NCBI GenBank assembly: GCA_017590115.1
Contig: JAGGNK010010225.1
Span: 6,324,001 to 6,388,000 of the forward strand
Direction of reading: 5' to 3'
DNA from: Montifringilla adamsi
Lineage: Eukaryota > Chordata > Aves > Passeriformes > Passeridae
DNA: 64,000 nucleotides
A program made the translations under genes and the position numbers. Shown here in pieces: positions 14,141 to 27,270 of the stretch (positions within the stretch are counted from its first letter, which is position 1; each line of letters starts with the position of its first letter). The notes beneath the pieces are model-generated. The model ran no database searches. It was not told the DNA's origin and saw nothing but the letters and a program-made list of their open reading frames with translations.

Positions 14141-17100
14141 AGTCAGGATCCTTCCCATGAGCTGCTATTTAAGGTGGGTCTGCAACAAAGTCCTTCAGAA
14201 CTTCCAAGAGCTTGGCATGCTGGGATGAAGGGCTTTGGCGTGGATTCATTATCAGGTCAGAGCTGAACTGCTATTAGGGCATAAGGCTAAGTATATAGTG
14301 GTACTAAAAAAAATTCTCATCTACTTGAATACATTAAAATTCTCACAATTCCATGGAAGGGCATTTTTTTAATTATTACACAAAATCTGATCATATGCAG
14401 TACTATGGAAATCACTGAAGTTTCCCAATTATTTCCCAAAATGAATAATGAATGTTATAATCATATTCCCTGATTTATGTACAGAATTATGCATAAGGCA
14501 ACAATTTACCTTAAAAGGTCCTTCAAGATAATTCTGGATTAATATGTCTAGATAAGTATAAAATATTTTCAAAAAGTCCAGATGTCTGACTGGTCCTCAC
14601 CGAAAAGAAAAAAGTAAGTTTTTATTCAGAAGTACTGTTGAAATTGTATTTCAATCTTATAATTTTAAAGTGACATTGATGATTCTAATTCTACCAAGAC
14701 AATAATGCAATGAAATATAGAAGTAATATCTGGGTAATTCAAGGGTTTGAATGAAACAATTAATGAGATTGATTGCAATGTATTTTATAACATCAGAAGA
14801 AGTGTAGCTATTTTCCATTTCAGGTGAAGCAGATATATTTATAATCTGTAATAAAAATAAAGTAAGGTAGCAAGTACAGAAAGAAGCCTAGGGGGAAATT
14901 ATTCAGAAGCATGTACTGAGAGTTTACCCAGTATATTTTTTGCTTTACTTAAAAGTCTGTAATTGAAACTCAATTATTTTTTAGAGATTATTTGCCTAAA
15001 AATTAGAATCAGTATTAAAAAGCAGTCATCAAGAAACTGATTCTGCATAAGGAAATAGAAATTACCTATTTGATATACATTTTTGCCATTCTTATAGCCT
15101 TATTAACCTCACAGGTTAAGTCTGATAGTAAAAGAGAGAAAACCAGAGGTGGAAACAGTGTGAGACATTCTTCGTGGTGTCTGGAAATTTAAAAAGAGAA
15201 ACTGAGATTCTAGTGGTCAAGACTTGTCTGCCTTTTGGAGGTCAGAAAGTTCAAAGGATAAGAAGTTTCTTTTAAACAATAGACGATGCCACTGTTTTGG
15301 AAATTTGGATGTAGTAAACTGGTTCAAACAAGCAGGAAAGATATTTCAGATTCTTCCAGGCTTTGCAAGAGCTGCTTTCCCCAAAGGTTTTTTGTCTTGT
15401 CTGTGTTATCTCATTGAAGAAAAAATAAAACAGCTATAAATAACTGTACATTATGAACTGGTCTGTCCTTTAAATGAGTATCCTCCACATACCAAAAAAT
15501 TTATTCTTGATACAAGACACATTCAAACAAGCAATGAAAGGGTCTTCCTTGGAAACACAATTTTAAATAAATGAGAGACCCATCAGAGGAAATAGATTTA
15601 TTTTTCCTTTCTGACAATCTATTGCATTTTGGGAGTTAAGGCCAAAAGGCTGAAGACACCAAAACAAAGGAAGGGAACAGTCCTCTTCCTGTTTGTTCAC
15701 CCTCCATGCCAGGTGTAACAGGACAGCATATGAAGCATGTAAAACCGCCAGGCTTTGGAATCACAGTTGAAGACATCTGTGTGCTTGAAGCACAACAGAC
15801 AGTCTAGCATCTCCTCAGGTTTGACAGCTTTGTTGCAACTCAATCCTAGCGATGTATCTTACAGCTGACACCATGATAAAGCTGAGGAAAGGCCCTAGCA
15901 TAGCTAGTAAAAGTGGCTAACAAAGACAAATGGCCCTGATGGCTGAATTCACCAAGACTTGAGTTTCCTTAATACCTGCAATAATCCTTTACAAAGTGGA
16001 AGGGATTTTTATTATTGACTCAACAATAATGCATATTCTAATTCATGTCACTGGCCTTAAACTGAAATATTTTATTTTAATCCACTGAAGCTCCCGAGTT
16101 TTACATCTTCCAAATCTTGTAGCACAAACAGAACACATGAGTTACAAGGGATAAGTACTGCATTTTCAGAAACAGTTATTTCTGCCTACCACCTTATAAA
16201 TACATTGCAAGTTCCCAGAATAGGAATTCCTTATCTCATTACCATGGTACTGCTCTTTTAACTCTACTTAATATGCAGAGAGAAGAAGCAGTTGGTTAAT
16301 ATTGCTTTCTTGACACAATACTGCATCAGAGCAGGTGCAATTGCAGAAGACTTATGAATACAAAGCAGAACAGCAGTAAGTTAGTAAGAATATGTCACTT
16401 AAGACTGTCTTTTTTAATTCAACTGCATTACTGAGAATGGGAGTGGAAAATACATTTTACTAGTCTGGTTAATATTTATATCCTACTGTACAGTCCATTG
16501 GCATGAAGGGATCTCTGTATCAAATGTACCAGATGTTATGGGAGCAGTGCTGGCAGGTAAACAAATTGAGTCAGAGATCATATCACACACATACTCAGAC
16601 ACACAAAGCTTGGGAAGGTAGAAAATCCAATATGTTTCTATCCTAGAAGAAACACTGATTATCATCTCTCCTTCATATATCTCTGAGCCTGCTTGGAGAT
16701 GGGGTTCAATTATCCTGTGACAGGAAGTAAGGCTGATGTCCTATTTTCTGCTATGTTGTAGCCAGGAGAGCTGATTTAGTGAATTCAGCGCCATGCTCAT
16801 ATGTAGATAAGGTCTTCTCTTTCCTATAAAAAGTCTTTACATTTCACAAGCTGCCGTTGAAATCTTCAAAATCAGTTGTGACTTTCTGTTGCAGCAGAAA
16901 GCCTAAAACAGCAACTCTGACTCCTTCTCTGGGGCATTAACTTGCATAACACAGTTGGTGGATTAAATATTAGCATTAGTAACTGCTTTGCTGACAAAAA
17001 AGGTGGTATCTAATTCTGTGAATTACATCGCTTTATTTCCTTCCCACTCTTCAGGATGGAGCTCTGAATGACAAGGCTTTGCCACCTCAACCTCTCTTTG

Positions 17101-17609
17101 TGTCAAGAGTAGTGCAGGACCTGTTGACTTTTTTCTGTTCCTTTCTATGGGTAGTTCAGAAAGTTGCATTTTCTCTTGTTCTGTACCTGAAGGTAGTTCA
17201 ACCCCTGGGAATGTTACGGATTTTACATCAGGAAGAGTGCCAGAGATAAGTAAGGGACAATAAAAAAGTTTTCTATAGCATCCTACTAGTGCCTTCAGAA
17301 AAAGAAAGGTAACCCAGAAGACTGATCATCTACTCATTCTACAAAATAGGGATTACTTTTGTGTGCATCTTTTACACTTGAAAATTTTCCATGAGTAGTG
17401 CTGTTCTTTAGAGAAAACTTGATCAAAATCTGATAACATAAATACTGTGAATTATCTTGCTCAAGAAGTTCCAAGCTCCAGCCATAAAGAGACCAAGTTT
17501 AAGTGTGCTTCATTATTCTTCAGTTCCAATCATTTATATAGACTTTCCTCTTTAAAATTTCCTGTACTTATCTTCCTCCACTTATTCCCAAAGCAAAAAA
17601 GAAAGGAGC
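14141..17609. other. Unique AT-rich non-coding DNA
   Basis: No gene or clear repeat. It contains AT-rich stretches with many short A/T runs and a slightly GC-richer part at 15640-15900. The open frames at 15224-15439 and 16483-16665 have no recognisable motif. Confidence 0.65.
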
Positions 17610-17645
17610 AAAAAAAAAAAAAAAAAAAAGAAAGCAAAAGAAAAA
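17610..17645. repeat. Poly(A) tract
   Basis: Twenty uninterrupted A residues at 17610-17629, then A-rich DNA broken by single G and C bases. No gene body lies upstream that would make this the tail of a processed pseudogene. It is treated as a simple repeat. Confidence 0.9.
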
Positions 17646-20600
17646 TAAATCAATACATACATTCCAGCTGCAAAGATTCCAACCTTTATCCCTATACTCT
17701 GGCACATTCTTTCAGAGGCTTAATAAATCTGGGCTGCAAGTTCATACTGTAGTCATGTTACAGGGTAACACTTTCTTTAGAGTATGTTTGAAAGCAGAAA
17801 ATGGAGGGAGGGGTTACTCTTTAATTAGTTTTTAAAAGTATGACAAAAGCCAAAAGAGTAAAAACCTCTACTCTGAACCAAAAGTCTTGTATAAAATAGA
17901 GGCACTAATAACAACAGAAAAGATACCAACACAGTAATTCCTGATTAATGGCTTATTGAAGCTAAAGACACAATTTTGTGATTTCTAAAGGCTCTGTTTT
18001 TAATCTCTACCTTAAAAACAAGTTTAAGGAAAATGAATGCTCCTGGCTTTTATATGAACACTTCCTCTCCAAATTGCTACCTTATTGGTTTTAATTCAGC
18101 TCAGCTTGGTAAAACTTGGCAGCAGAGTATCCTGGGCAGGCATCTGTGCACCTTATTTAATAAACCTGAAATTCAGTCAACTTGCTTAAGTAGTAGTGAA
18201 GGATATATTGTTTTCATTCAATCCCATGCAAAATTTGACAACTTTGCCTCCATTTGGAGGTCCTCTGGAGGTAAAAGTATACAAACCAGAACAATAGAGG
18301 TAGAGAGAAAAATAAATCTTCCTATATATGGTGTTGGCATCATTCACAGGTGCTCAACAAAAATAAAAAGAAGACCAAAGTTTTGTATTTTCAAGAGACA
18401 AGAAAATTTGAATTGGCAGCTAACTTGCTGTTGACAACTTGCTGTTGTCTTGTCATTGTGACAAGACCACAATGTATGTACTCAGAACTAGCACAGACTT
18501 ACAATCTGAAAAAAAAAAAAAGAAAAAAACAAGGTCACAAGTGAGCAGAGGCCCAGAAACCTGATCAGGCCCTTAGAAAAGGACAACCATCTTTGTCTAC
18601 AAATTTCTAGTCAAAACTACATCTTTTATCCACATGTAAAAACTCTAGATGGGAGGCTAACAACTAAAGCAATGACAGGCTCGTAACTGCAATGATACTA
18701 CTGGAAATAGGATAACAACTATGTTGACTAACCCATCCTAATACCACTAGGTAAATCAACTTCTTTACTAAGTACACACAAATATCCTGAGTTGAAGATA
18801 GCAATTAAGACTACAACTTTTTTATTCTACTTTCATCACCTTTGGCTGCCTGAAACACACACAGTGCAAACCACAGCAATTCATGTCATTCAATTTACCA
18901 GTTTAATGTAAAATTTCAGAAATTTTACTACTGTTACATATCACAAGGCTGAAGGCTGATCTGTGATCATTTGGAAAGGATTATAAAATAATTTCTTGGG
19001 ACACACTACACAAATCTGATTCATTTTATGTTAGATCAGTCACTCTCAGTGTATAAACCACAGAATCTGAGGACCTCTGTCCACTCTTACAGTGAAAGAC
19101 AACCAAGCAAAGGAAAATTGCTGTCACTAGGACTGAATCCTCTTTGTAAGGGCTGACAACGGCTTCAAAAAAATGCCTAAAGGCCTTCAGGTGAAAACAG
19201 ACTGACAACAAATGTGTGAGAATTATATTAATATAGGCTTATATAGATATATAATATTGACTGGTGTCTCATCTCCACTGCTGCTGAAGTGCTACACAGC
19301 TGGTGACTCTTTTCAAAACCAACATCCAATTGAAATCAACTTGTTTCCAACAATAACCTTGCAGAGATGGAGAAGAAAAATGAAAGCATTTTTTAAATTT
19401 CCACTTTTCACAGATTAATAGATCTCTTTCCACTGCGAATTTAAGTTTCCAAACCTGTCTGGAAACCTAAATAATAATTTTTTAAAAAATCTATCCAAAA
19501 CATCTTGGTTTTAGCAAGGTGTTGATGAATCCACAGCATGTTTCTTAAGGAATCATACTTGGTGTCCTGCTGAACTCTTGCATGGAACAATGGCTTCTGC
19601 CATCCTGGTACAAGGACTGTATTTCCATGAGGTTTGTTCAGAATTAGAGACATGGATGGCTTTAGCACCTCCTTTGGCATTATATCCAATTTCACTACCA
19701 CGCTCCACTTTGAAAGTGACCAGAATATAATTTTTTTCTCAGCAAATCCAGATATCTTCTAGTCTATGGGAAAATTTTGGTTTGTAAGTGTGTGTACAAT
19801 GTATGTTATATTATACAGATATTTTAATACAATAAATATGACGTGTGTGCATATCTTTCTGAATTTAAATATCAAAACCCTGAACAAACATAATCTGCAA
19901 CAAGTAAAAGGAAAAGCCATAACAGGGGAAGGTGAGGCAAATTGTTTCTTTCCTTGATGTCAACTCTGAATATTATTGCTTCAACTGCTAAACATTTTGA
20001 CCTTTTCCCTAGGGCATAGCTCCTTCTATTTCTTCATTAAGCTTTTCTGTCTCACTTCCTAAGCCAGAAGTTCACTGTAGGTCATTCTTCTTGTTATCAT
20101 CCTCCTATGACTTCCCATCACTTTCTGCATCAGGCTCACAAACCTCATCCCCAGGGCACAAGCTCCAGTCTGCTAACATCCAAAGTCTCATTCCCACTTT
20201 CTGTGTATCTCACTTTCCTTCCACAAAATAAACAGTTCTTCTGTACAATTTTTCCTGATTATCTTCATACTTTTTTTAATGCCAATTAATTTCTTCTTCT
20301 TTCTGTACTGTCCTCAAGGTATTTTTCATTAAAGCTTCCAGCAATGTATCTGTAGTAACATTTTACTTGGAGTTGTTGCAGGAACTACCACAGCCTCTGG
20401 ACACAGTTTGCCATGGCCAGCTAGAAGCAGTACTCTGTGGAAACACATTCTATGGCACATGACAGGACCTTAAATAAACATGCTTTTAGTTTTATTAACA
20501 CATGTTTCCAGTTCTGTGACAGAAATAGGAGGTACAGCTTAAGACTTGTCCTCAGGATTTATAGCAAAAGACGCTGCACCCTGTGATCTCAGTTCATTCC

Positions 20601-22756
20601 CTCTTTGCACCATCCTGAAAATAATGGAGTCCACTCTAGCAGAGCAATGAAGTGATGTGACCATGTGCCCTCTCAAGCAGCTCAAGCAAAGGAAAATATG
20701 CACATCAGACATAACAGGTTACTTAAAAAAATCCCACAATGCTTTAAGTGTGTCATGGTTATCAGGGATAGACAGTGCAACAGCAGCTGTGCTGCAACAT
20801 CCCTCCAGTTCAGGCCATAAATAACTGGGGACATTCTTCAAAGTAGGACCTCTGTGTGATTCTGCATATATTTATGGAATGGTCATGGACAAGCCCATAA
20901 AAAAACCTCCAGGTTTTCAGTATCACCCTCAGTTCTTTACGAAAACCACTGCCAAATGGGATGTGTGCTTCCCTATGACTTGCAGGGTTGATTATCTGCT
21001 GCAATGAGATGTGCCACAATGACTGCCCTTTTCATTGTAAACAAATATTCCCACTCAGGCCTCAAGTAACGCTCCATCTAATCCTATATCCATTCTCCTG
21101 CAAAACTCATTCCCTCATTGTCTTGCTCACGCAGGTGTTTGACATGTTAAGTGATTATGATGGACTCTTCATTACTGACAATTTCTGGGGTTTAGCTGTT
21201 CATGGTTGAATTCTGTTTCTTAGGTATTAGACCCAGCAGATGGACTGCAGATGGCAGATCTGCTGCCCAGAATTTAAAAGTGGCTGTAGAAGAAATTGTA
21301 TTGCTTGTTTGCAGCATGGTGGAAGACTGTGAAACTTAAAGCATCAGGAAGCAACCTAACAAAAGCTGCAGTGATGAAGAAAGTTAAAGAAGCTGTGTTT
21401 CAGTAGAAATGCAGATTGTATTTAAAAACCCACAAACAAACAAACAAAACTACCAAACCCTACACTGTTTCAACCGTGTTGTGAAAGATCTGCATCAGGA
21501 ATCCTGATCTACTTTGAGAAATAAAGGAAATATTTTTGTCAGGAGAGGACTCCTGGTGTTTTCTCTACACTATTTGCTACAAAACTCCAGAATTTCTCCT
21601 CATATTTTCAAAGTGGGGAACTCTCCTCATTCACACAAATTCTTGAGGCATGGCAGCCTCACCATGGAAAGAGATTATTTTACTATTTTTTTTTATCCTT
21701 TCTTTTAGGAATGATCATTCTCTACTGCACAGCCTTAGTTCCACCACAATTCACTTTGTGCCATGTCAAGCTTTATCATGTAAGGACTCCTTCTAAAAGA
21801 AGAGAAGGAAATTAGGCCAAGAATTTAAAATAAAATTCACACCAACACTGAAATCATGACACATGTGACTACCGGACCCCCTTCTGCACAAAAGCAGCCC
21901 TCCTTTCCCATCCCTGCTTTCCCATCCCTTGGTACATGTATTACATAATACTTTCCATTTCCAACATCCTTCTAAAGAGTAATTACCATCCACCTGTTAG
22001 TTGTCTTTAATATAGATTTCCACATATTATAAGAAAATTCTGTAAACAATAAAAATCTTAGATACAATAAAAACAATTAGGCCACCCATACCAGGTCCAC
22101 GTGCTTTAGACACAGAGCCACAAATAGCTCATGTTTGTAGCCATGCACATTTCAGCTACTCAGGTGGTGCACAAATGTTACTCCTCAATGATGGAATTGC
22201 TAGCAATGTGACACATTGCCAAATAAAAAGAAACTTCCCCCCCCCCGCATTTGGGAGAGCAGTTGTGCTCTAGCACCTTAATTATGTCACTGAATCTTCC
22301 CATTCCTGCTGTCCTTTTCCGTCACACAGTCATCAGAAACAGAACCTTAGACAAAGCAATATTTACATCACCTAGATCTCTTCCTCTACAGATGTCAAGC
22401 ATGTCTTCCACTTTAGAAACAAAGAAGGAAATAGATACAAAATCTGGTTTATGAGACTCACAAATAAATTCTGCCCCTTCCCCTGTATGGAACTCTGAAA
22501 ACACTCGCAGGAGAAACACAGCACTATGAAAAACCCTGCCTAGCATCACACTTCCAAGATCACAGAAGATTTTCAAATGGCAGCCCACTAATGAATCAAG
22601 AGATATATCTGTCAGCCTCACACATCACTTTTGAACATTCTGATAAGAGTGCCTGAGGCCTTTCCTAAAAGCACAGTTGTTTGCATTTACATCTCCTTGG
22701 AAAATTCCATTCAGAAACAGCATCTGGTATCTAACCAGGTCTTGTCTTTCATCCAG
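17646..22756. other. Unique AT-rich non-coding DNA
   Basis: No gene is recognised. The 133-codon frame from an ATG at 18033 is the longest in this part, but its translation matches no family I know and its length is not surprising for six frames of 64 kb. Minor structure: a doubled 12-mer and a 9-bp inverted repeat at 18422-18467, an A-run near 18510, a (CAAA)n tract at 21431-21449 and ten C residues at 22237-22246. Confidence 0.65.
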
Positions 22757-22885
22757 TTTTCCTGTTGGACCAGGCAAGGGACAGGGAGATTTTACTAGCT
22801 GCCTGTGGTCACAGAGGCACCCACTGCTGCACTGGGCTAGAAGCCAGAATCTCTGCTCACCTCTGACTTCCTCAGGACTCTGCAA
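22757..22885. repeat. Possible ancient MIR/CR1-L3-like fragment
   Basis: The text order 'gcctgtggtcacagag ... gctagaagccagaatctct ... ctcacctctgacttcc' follows a well-known pattern in old amniote repeats: a 'ggtcacacag' block, then a 'gaatccagatctcctgactcc'-type block. Identity by eye is low and the family (MIR versus an L3-type LINE) cannot be resolved without alignment. No coding content. Confidence 0.35.
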
Positions 22886-25107
22886 ACCTTGACATGCTAA
22901 AGCACTTACTCATCTGGCTCACAGGCTGGATACAACCTTTCTTTCTCTCTCTCTTCGTTCTCAGTTTGTGGCAGACATGAGTCTTTGTTTCAACCAGGTT
23001 CTTTTAATAAAGAGAACAATGGCCTTTCCAAAGCCGTATGTTGAAAGCTCAGGAAAACCCACATCAAAGCCAATTAGGGGCCAGATGCTCCTGATACGGA
23101 TTGCCAGCAAAACCAACCAGAGGTGAGAGGGCTGAACAGTTTCCTAGAACCATGAGCCTGAATGTTAAATCGATAGCTTCAGGCTCCCCATGACCTGGCA
23201 AAATAAAAGTGTGAGGGTGAGATCTCTAGTGCCATTAATGCACTCTGTCCAAGGCATACTTACTGTGTGTCCAACAGCTAGGTCCATACATGTGCAACAC
23301 ATATCTACAAGTATTTTATGTAGGCAGATTTAAAGTATATTCCATAATACAACTGTGTAAATGGAAAAAGTAAGTAAAGTTCTCATATAATGGATGCAGC
23401 AATTTTACCCTCCAATATAGCCTGTGTTCATTAAATCATTAAGCAGTAACCTTATAGGGGAACACATCAGGTAAACGCACATACAGTCTTCAACCTTAAA
23501 CAGGTTGTTATGCTTTAACGGGAGCTAATGGGATGATAACTAGGAAAATTTGAGTCTTACAAATTAGTAGAAAGGACCTGTTGCTTGGAGATTCATATTT
23601 CATTTATTTTCAGTTTTCCCAGCTATAACACAGGGTGTTTTTTTGCATAAACACACGCAAGACCTTCAGTAAACTTTAAAATCTCTATGTACCCTTATAG
23701 CATAGCAAGCTCAAATACAAAGTGTCAAACACAATGAAACAAAATCTGCTTTTCTGTGACACTTTTCATACTCCAAGAATCCTAGAGCACTTTAAAATAA
23801 ATTACTTGGAAACTGGTAGTGCAGTCATGCAGCAGCTGTTAGTTCAAACTCAGGCCTTGATGTCGGAGCTTATTTTGGTAAAATGAAGAAAGTACCAGCC
23901 AAAGCCACAAGTTTCCTCCTCATTCTTCCCACAGTGTCCATTAGCTATTTAGATCTCACTTAAAGTGAGTGTAATCAAGAGTTCAGCCTGGTATTTTATG
24001 TTGCCAGTTACTCATTGCTGGTTTTAAAACTCCTTTAAAGTATGTGCCCAGAAATGCTCATGGGCATTTCTATACATGCAAATGTTTAAAAAGCAAATCA
24101 GTGCAAACATTTTCACACCTCAATTTCCACTAAAGGACCAGAAAATTTGCTGTCCTTGTCAACAGCATAATCCTCACATAGGGAAAAAGACTGCAAGATT
24201 CTATCCCCATGAAAACTTTCTACTCTCTGCATGTGCAGCTACTGGAAATCCCATTTCAATTCAAAAATCACCAAACTTTGTGTGATTTTTTAGATTGGTG
24301 ACTCTTCGATTTCTTCTGCCTTCTGTGTTAGCCTAGATTAAGAAATACTTACATCAACAATTTTGCCTTCAGGAATTATTTGCAAAGCCCAGTAAATCCA
24401 CAGGCATTACCAGTTCTGGACTCTGGCTGTTTTGCTAAATAGTTTTCTATATCTGCTGAAAACCTAGTGCTTTTATTTGTAGGCCAGAGTTCTCAGTTTG
24501 TTTAAATACACATTTCCAAACAACTGTTAACAGAAAAGAGAGCAGAAGCAGCAACAACTAAACCCAGAAAGTGGCAAGTTTTCCCAGTAATAATTTGCAG
24601 AAGATGAAGGGCAAGAGAAAAACACAGTAGCTTCCTCTTCACCTTCCTCCAGAACATCAAGTTCTATCTACATCAAGGTCCATATGGTTTGTCTATTTTT
24701 TCCCCTTTTTTAGAATTAATATCCTTTATAAGACTAAGTAATACTGTCATAAAAAAAAAATAAAAAAAATAAAATAAAAAGGATTTTAAAATGTCTCCTG
24801 GGACCAAAACACCAGGACAACTGTCAAAGCACACACTGGACTTCTGTTTAAGTCAGCAGCAAGCAGATGGTGGTAAGCAAAAATACTGGAGGTCACACTG
24901 CAGAAAATAAAAAAAAGAATCTTTTTTAACCAGTCTAACTGCACTGACTTTGAACCAAAAGGTCTAAGGTGTCATCAGAGTAAATGAGAGGTGTATAAAT
25001 GAACAGATATAGGTAACCAGGGTGACCACCAAAACAGAGCTGAAATGCAAAGACTACATTTATGTCATTACCCCACTAGCAATGCCAGGTGGCAAAGCCA
25101 CACAGGG
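22886..25107. other. Unique non-coding DNA with a near-palindrome
   Basis: No gene. It includes a pyrimidine-rich CTTT/CTCT tract at about 22937-22957, a 22-bp near-palindrome at 24050-24071 followed by an octamer-type ATGCAAAT at 24076-24083, and an A-rich (AAAAT-like) tract at 24751-24780. Confidence 0.65.
24751..24780. repeat. A-rich simple repeat
   Basis: Runs of 4 to 10 A residues separated by single T bases. Probably a decayed poly(A) or (AAAAT)n tract. No retroelement body is visible next to it. Confidence 0.85.
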
Positions 25108-25311
25108 ACACAGGCTCCGTTAGGCTCAGCTCATCCCAGCAGGCAGGGCCACAGCAGGACACAGGCTCCGTTAGGCTCAGCTCATCCCAGCAGGCAGGGC
25201 CACAGCAGGACACAGGCTCCGTTAGGCTCAGCTCATCCCAGCAGGCAGAGCCACAGCAGGACACAGGCTCCGCTAGGCTCAGCTCACCCTAGCGGACAGT
25301 GGGGGCCAGGG
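25108..25311 (+). repeat. 51-bp minisatellite, four units
   Basis: Four head-to-tail units of 51 bp begin at 25108, 25159, 25210 and 25261, each starting acacaggctccg. The first three are almost identical. The fourth differs (ccgcta for ccgtta, caccctagcgga for catcccagcagg) and forms a perfect 9-bp hairpin at 25269-25296. Because 51 is a multiple of three, open frames run through the array on both strands and give a 17-residue repeating peptide. That is a by-product of the unit length and not evidence for a gene. Units are contiguous, so this is not a CRISPR array. Confidence 0.95.
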
Positions 25312-25891
25312 TCCGATGACTTCTCCAATACATCAAAGGGCTTCACACATGCAGTTTATCTCAAGGCTGTGCTTTTATGACCTCAAGCATGTCTGTTAGA
25401 GTGTGTTATCCCTACACAGGAATTCTACTTCTCAAAGCAGGCAGAGGATGAACAACACTAGGCATAATAAATGGAGTTTTCTCAACATTTTTAGCATTCT
25501 AAACTGCAAGGTTCCCAGCTGGCAGGGCCACACCAGGACACAGGCTCCGTTAGGCTCAGCTCATCCCAGCAGGCAGGGCCACAGCAGGACACAGGCTCCG
25601 TTAGGCTCAGCTCATCCCAGCAGGCAGAGCCACAGCAGGACACAGGCTCCGCTAGGCTCAGCTCACCCTAGCGGACAGTGGGGGCCAGGGTCCGATGACT
25701 TCTCCAATACATCAAAGGGCTTCACACATGCAGTTTATCTCAAGGCTGTGCTTTTATGACCTCAAGCATGTCTGTTAGAGTGTGTTATCCCTACACAGGA
25801 ATTCTACTTCTCAAAGCAGGCAGAGGATGAACAACACTAGGCATAATAAATGGAGTTTTCTCAACATTTTTAGCATTCTAAACTGCAAGGT
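25134..25891 (+). repeat. 379-bp direct tandem duplication
   Basis: Positions 25134-25512 are repeated at 25513-25891 with a constant 379-base offset. The unit carries three minisatellite units plus about 215 bp of unrelated flank (from the ggggg at 25301/25680 to aactgcaagg at 25502/25881). By eye only two differences were found, at 25520 and 25534, both next to the junction; the flank is identical. The junction lies within a short shared stretch (tcccagc.ggcagggccaca), consistent with unequal exchange or slippage between minisatellite-like sequence. Such high identity means a recent event, a polymorphism or an assembly duplication. Confidence 0.95.
25538..25690 (+). repeat. 51-bp minisatellite, second array, three units
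   Basis: Units begin at 25538, 25589 and 25640. This is the duplicated copy of the units at 25159, 25210 and 25261. The last unit again carries the hairpin variant (25648-25675). Confidence 0.95.
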
Positions 25892-27270
25892 CACTTTGAG
25901 CAAAAACTTTTCCTGCCAAATCTGCTTTACCTCTTTCCTCCCGACAGGAAGGAATAGGCAGGAAGACAGTCAGATGACATGAGCAATATCTGAGGACCAG
26001 AGAAGTAGGCTGAGTTTATCTTTCCCCTTATCACAGTGATAAAGATCACTGGGCTGTCTGAGGAGTTGTAGAAGATAAGAAAGTTTTTTCAGCAGGACCA
26101 CCAACACAGCAGAGAGGCAAGCACAGCACCTGACCTCACCACATGCTAGGAAGATGTTACTCATTTGTTTACGAGTCATGTTCTGCTGCAATTCAGATGA
26201 GAAATACGAGTAATCAAGAGAGCAGTCAAATGAGAGTCAGTAAGATGCAAGCAGAAAAACCATGTGCTAGGGAGCTGGAAGAATGGGGGATGTACTGTCA
26301 GCCCCCTCTTTGCCACACACCTGCCTTTTCCTTCTGCTGGGGGACTGCTGTAGCCAACACTGTGCTGACTCCTCTGTGACCTTCTGCAAAGCAGCACTCT
26401 GAAGAATTCAGAATGATCAATGGGGGAAAAAAACCCCAAACCTTTACTTCCAGTCTTTATTTTTATCCACGCTTCTGCCCTTCACCCAAACACTGTGTGA
26501 ATAACAAAAGCTGAGGAATCAAGCTAAATGGCAGGCTGCTATCTGTCTGAAATGTGGCAGAACTGTTCTTCACCTTGCCAAAAGGATAAGAAAAAAATCT
26601 TTGAATAATTCATTGAAGGGTTTGACCAACTGAACAGTGTCCCTGCACTCTCTTGTCCCCTGGCCACATCTGAACAAAGGAAAAGAGTTCTCTGTGAGAT
26701 TTCTTCTCACACTCTGTCAGCAGTACGCCCTGCCTGCAAGCTGAATTAACTTGACTGTAGTAATATTGTTCTGCTGAGACAAGAACAATGATCAGCACAA
26801 CAGCACTGTTAAAAATGTTATAGGCTTCATAAAAACAATCACATCAGCTATAAAACAGTAGGTGATCATGACTGCTGCACCGCTCTCATCATAACTTAGT
26901 TTGACTTGCCTGGATGGAGAAACAAATTATAGACGATTGTCTTTCTTTTCTCCATTACTGTGCAAAGTGATACAATGTCCCCATTCCCTGCTAGACCTCT
27001 GTCACTATAAAGACAGAACAATGATTTTTCAAATACAGATGATGAGACTTGGGGTTGAAAACTGTCCAGAGAGTGTTACAAGGTCTGCTAAAAAGCAGAT
27101 CTAAGCAAATTGTTAAGGCTCATGAGAACCAACAGCAGCACTCTGTATAGCTCAGCTGTAAGTGGGGAATGGATTAAGCGGCTCCATTTAAAATTCATCA
27201 TCTGCATTTCTGTTCCGGTAAGGACCCTCTGCAAGACTACTGATAGGTCAGGATCAGGTCCTAAGCATAT
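25892..27270. other. Unique non-coding DNA
   Basis: No gene or repeat recognised. Base composition is closer to balanced than in the flanks at 26200-26400. Overlapping frames on both strands there (26143-26379 plus, 26176-26439 minus) are chance frames. Confidence 0.65.

Noticed and set aside
13720..14230. Possible LTR of an endogenous retrovirus
   Set aside because: No matching TG...CA ends, second LTR, primer-binding site or internal retroviral coding segment could be found.
17581..17645. Processed pseudogene ending in poly(A)
   Set aside because: No gene-like body or target-site duplication is visible around the A20 tract.
18033..18434. 133-codon ATG frame
   Set aside because: No recognisable domain. 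A frame or two of this length is expected among six AT-rich frames over 64 kb.
25045..25380. Open frames encoding a repeating 17-residue peptide on both strands
   Set aside because: The 51-bp unit is divisible by three, so any stop-free frame stays open through the array. Openness on both strands argues against coding.
25108..25690. CRISPR-like repeat array
   Set aside because: Units are contiguous without unique spacers, the genome is eukaryotic, and the array is a minisatellite.
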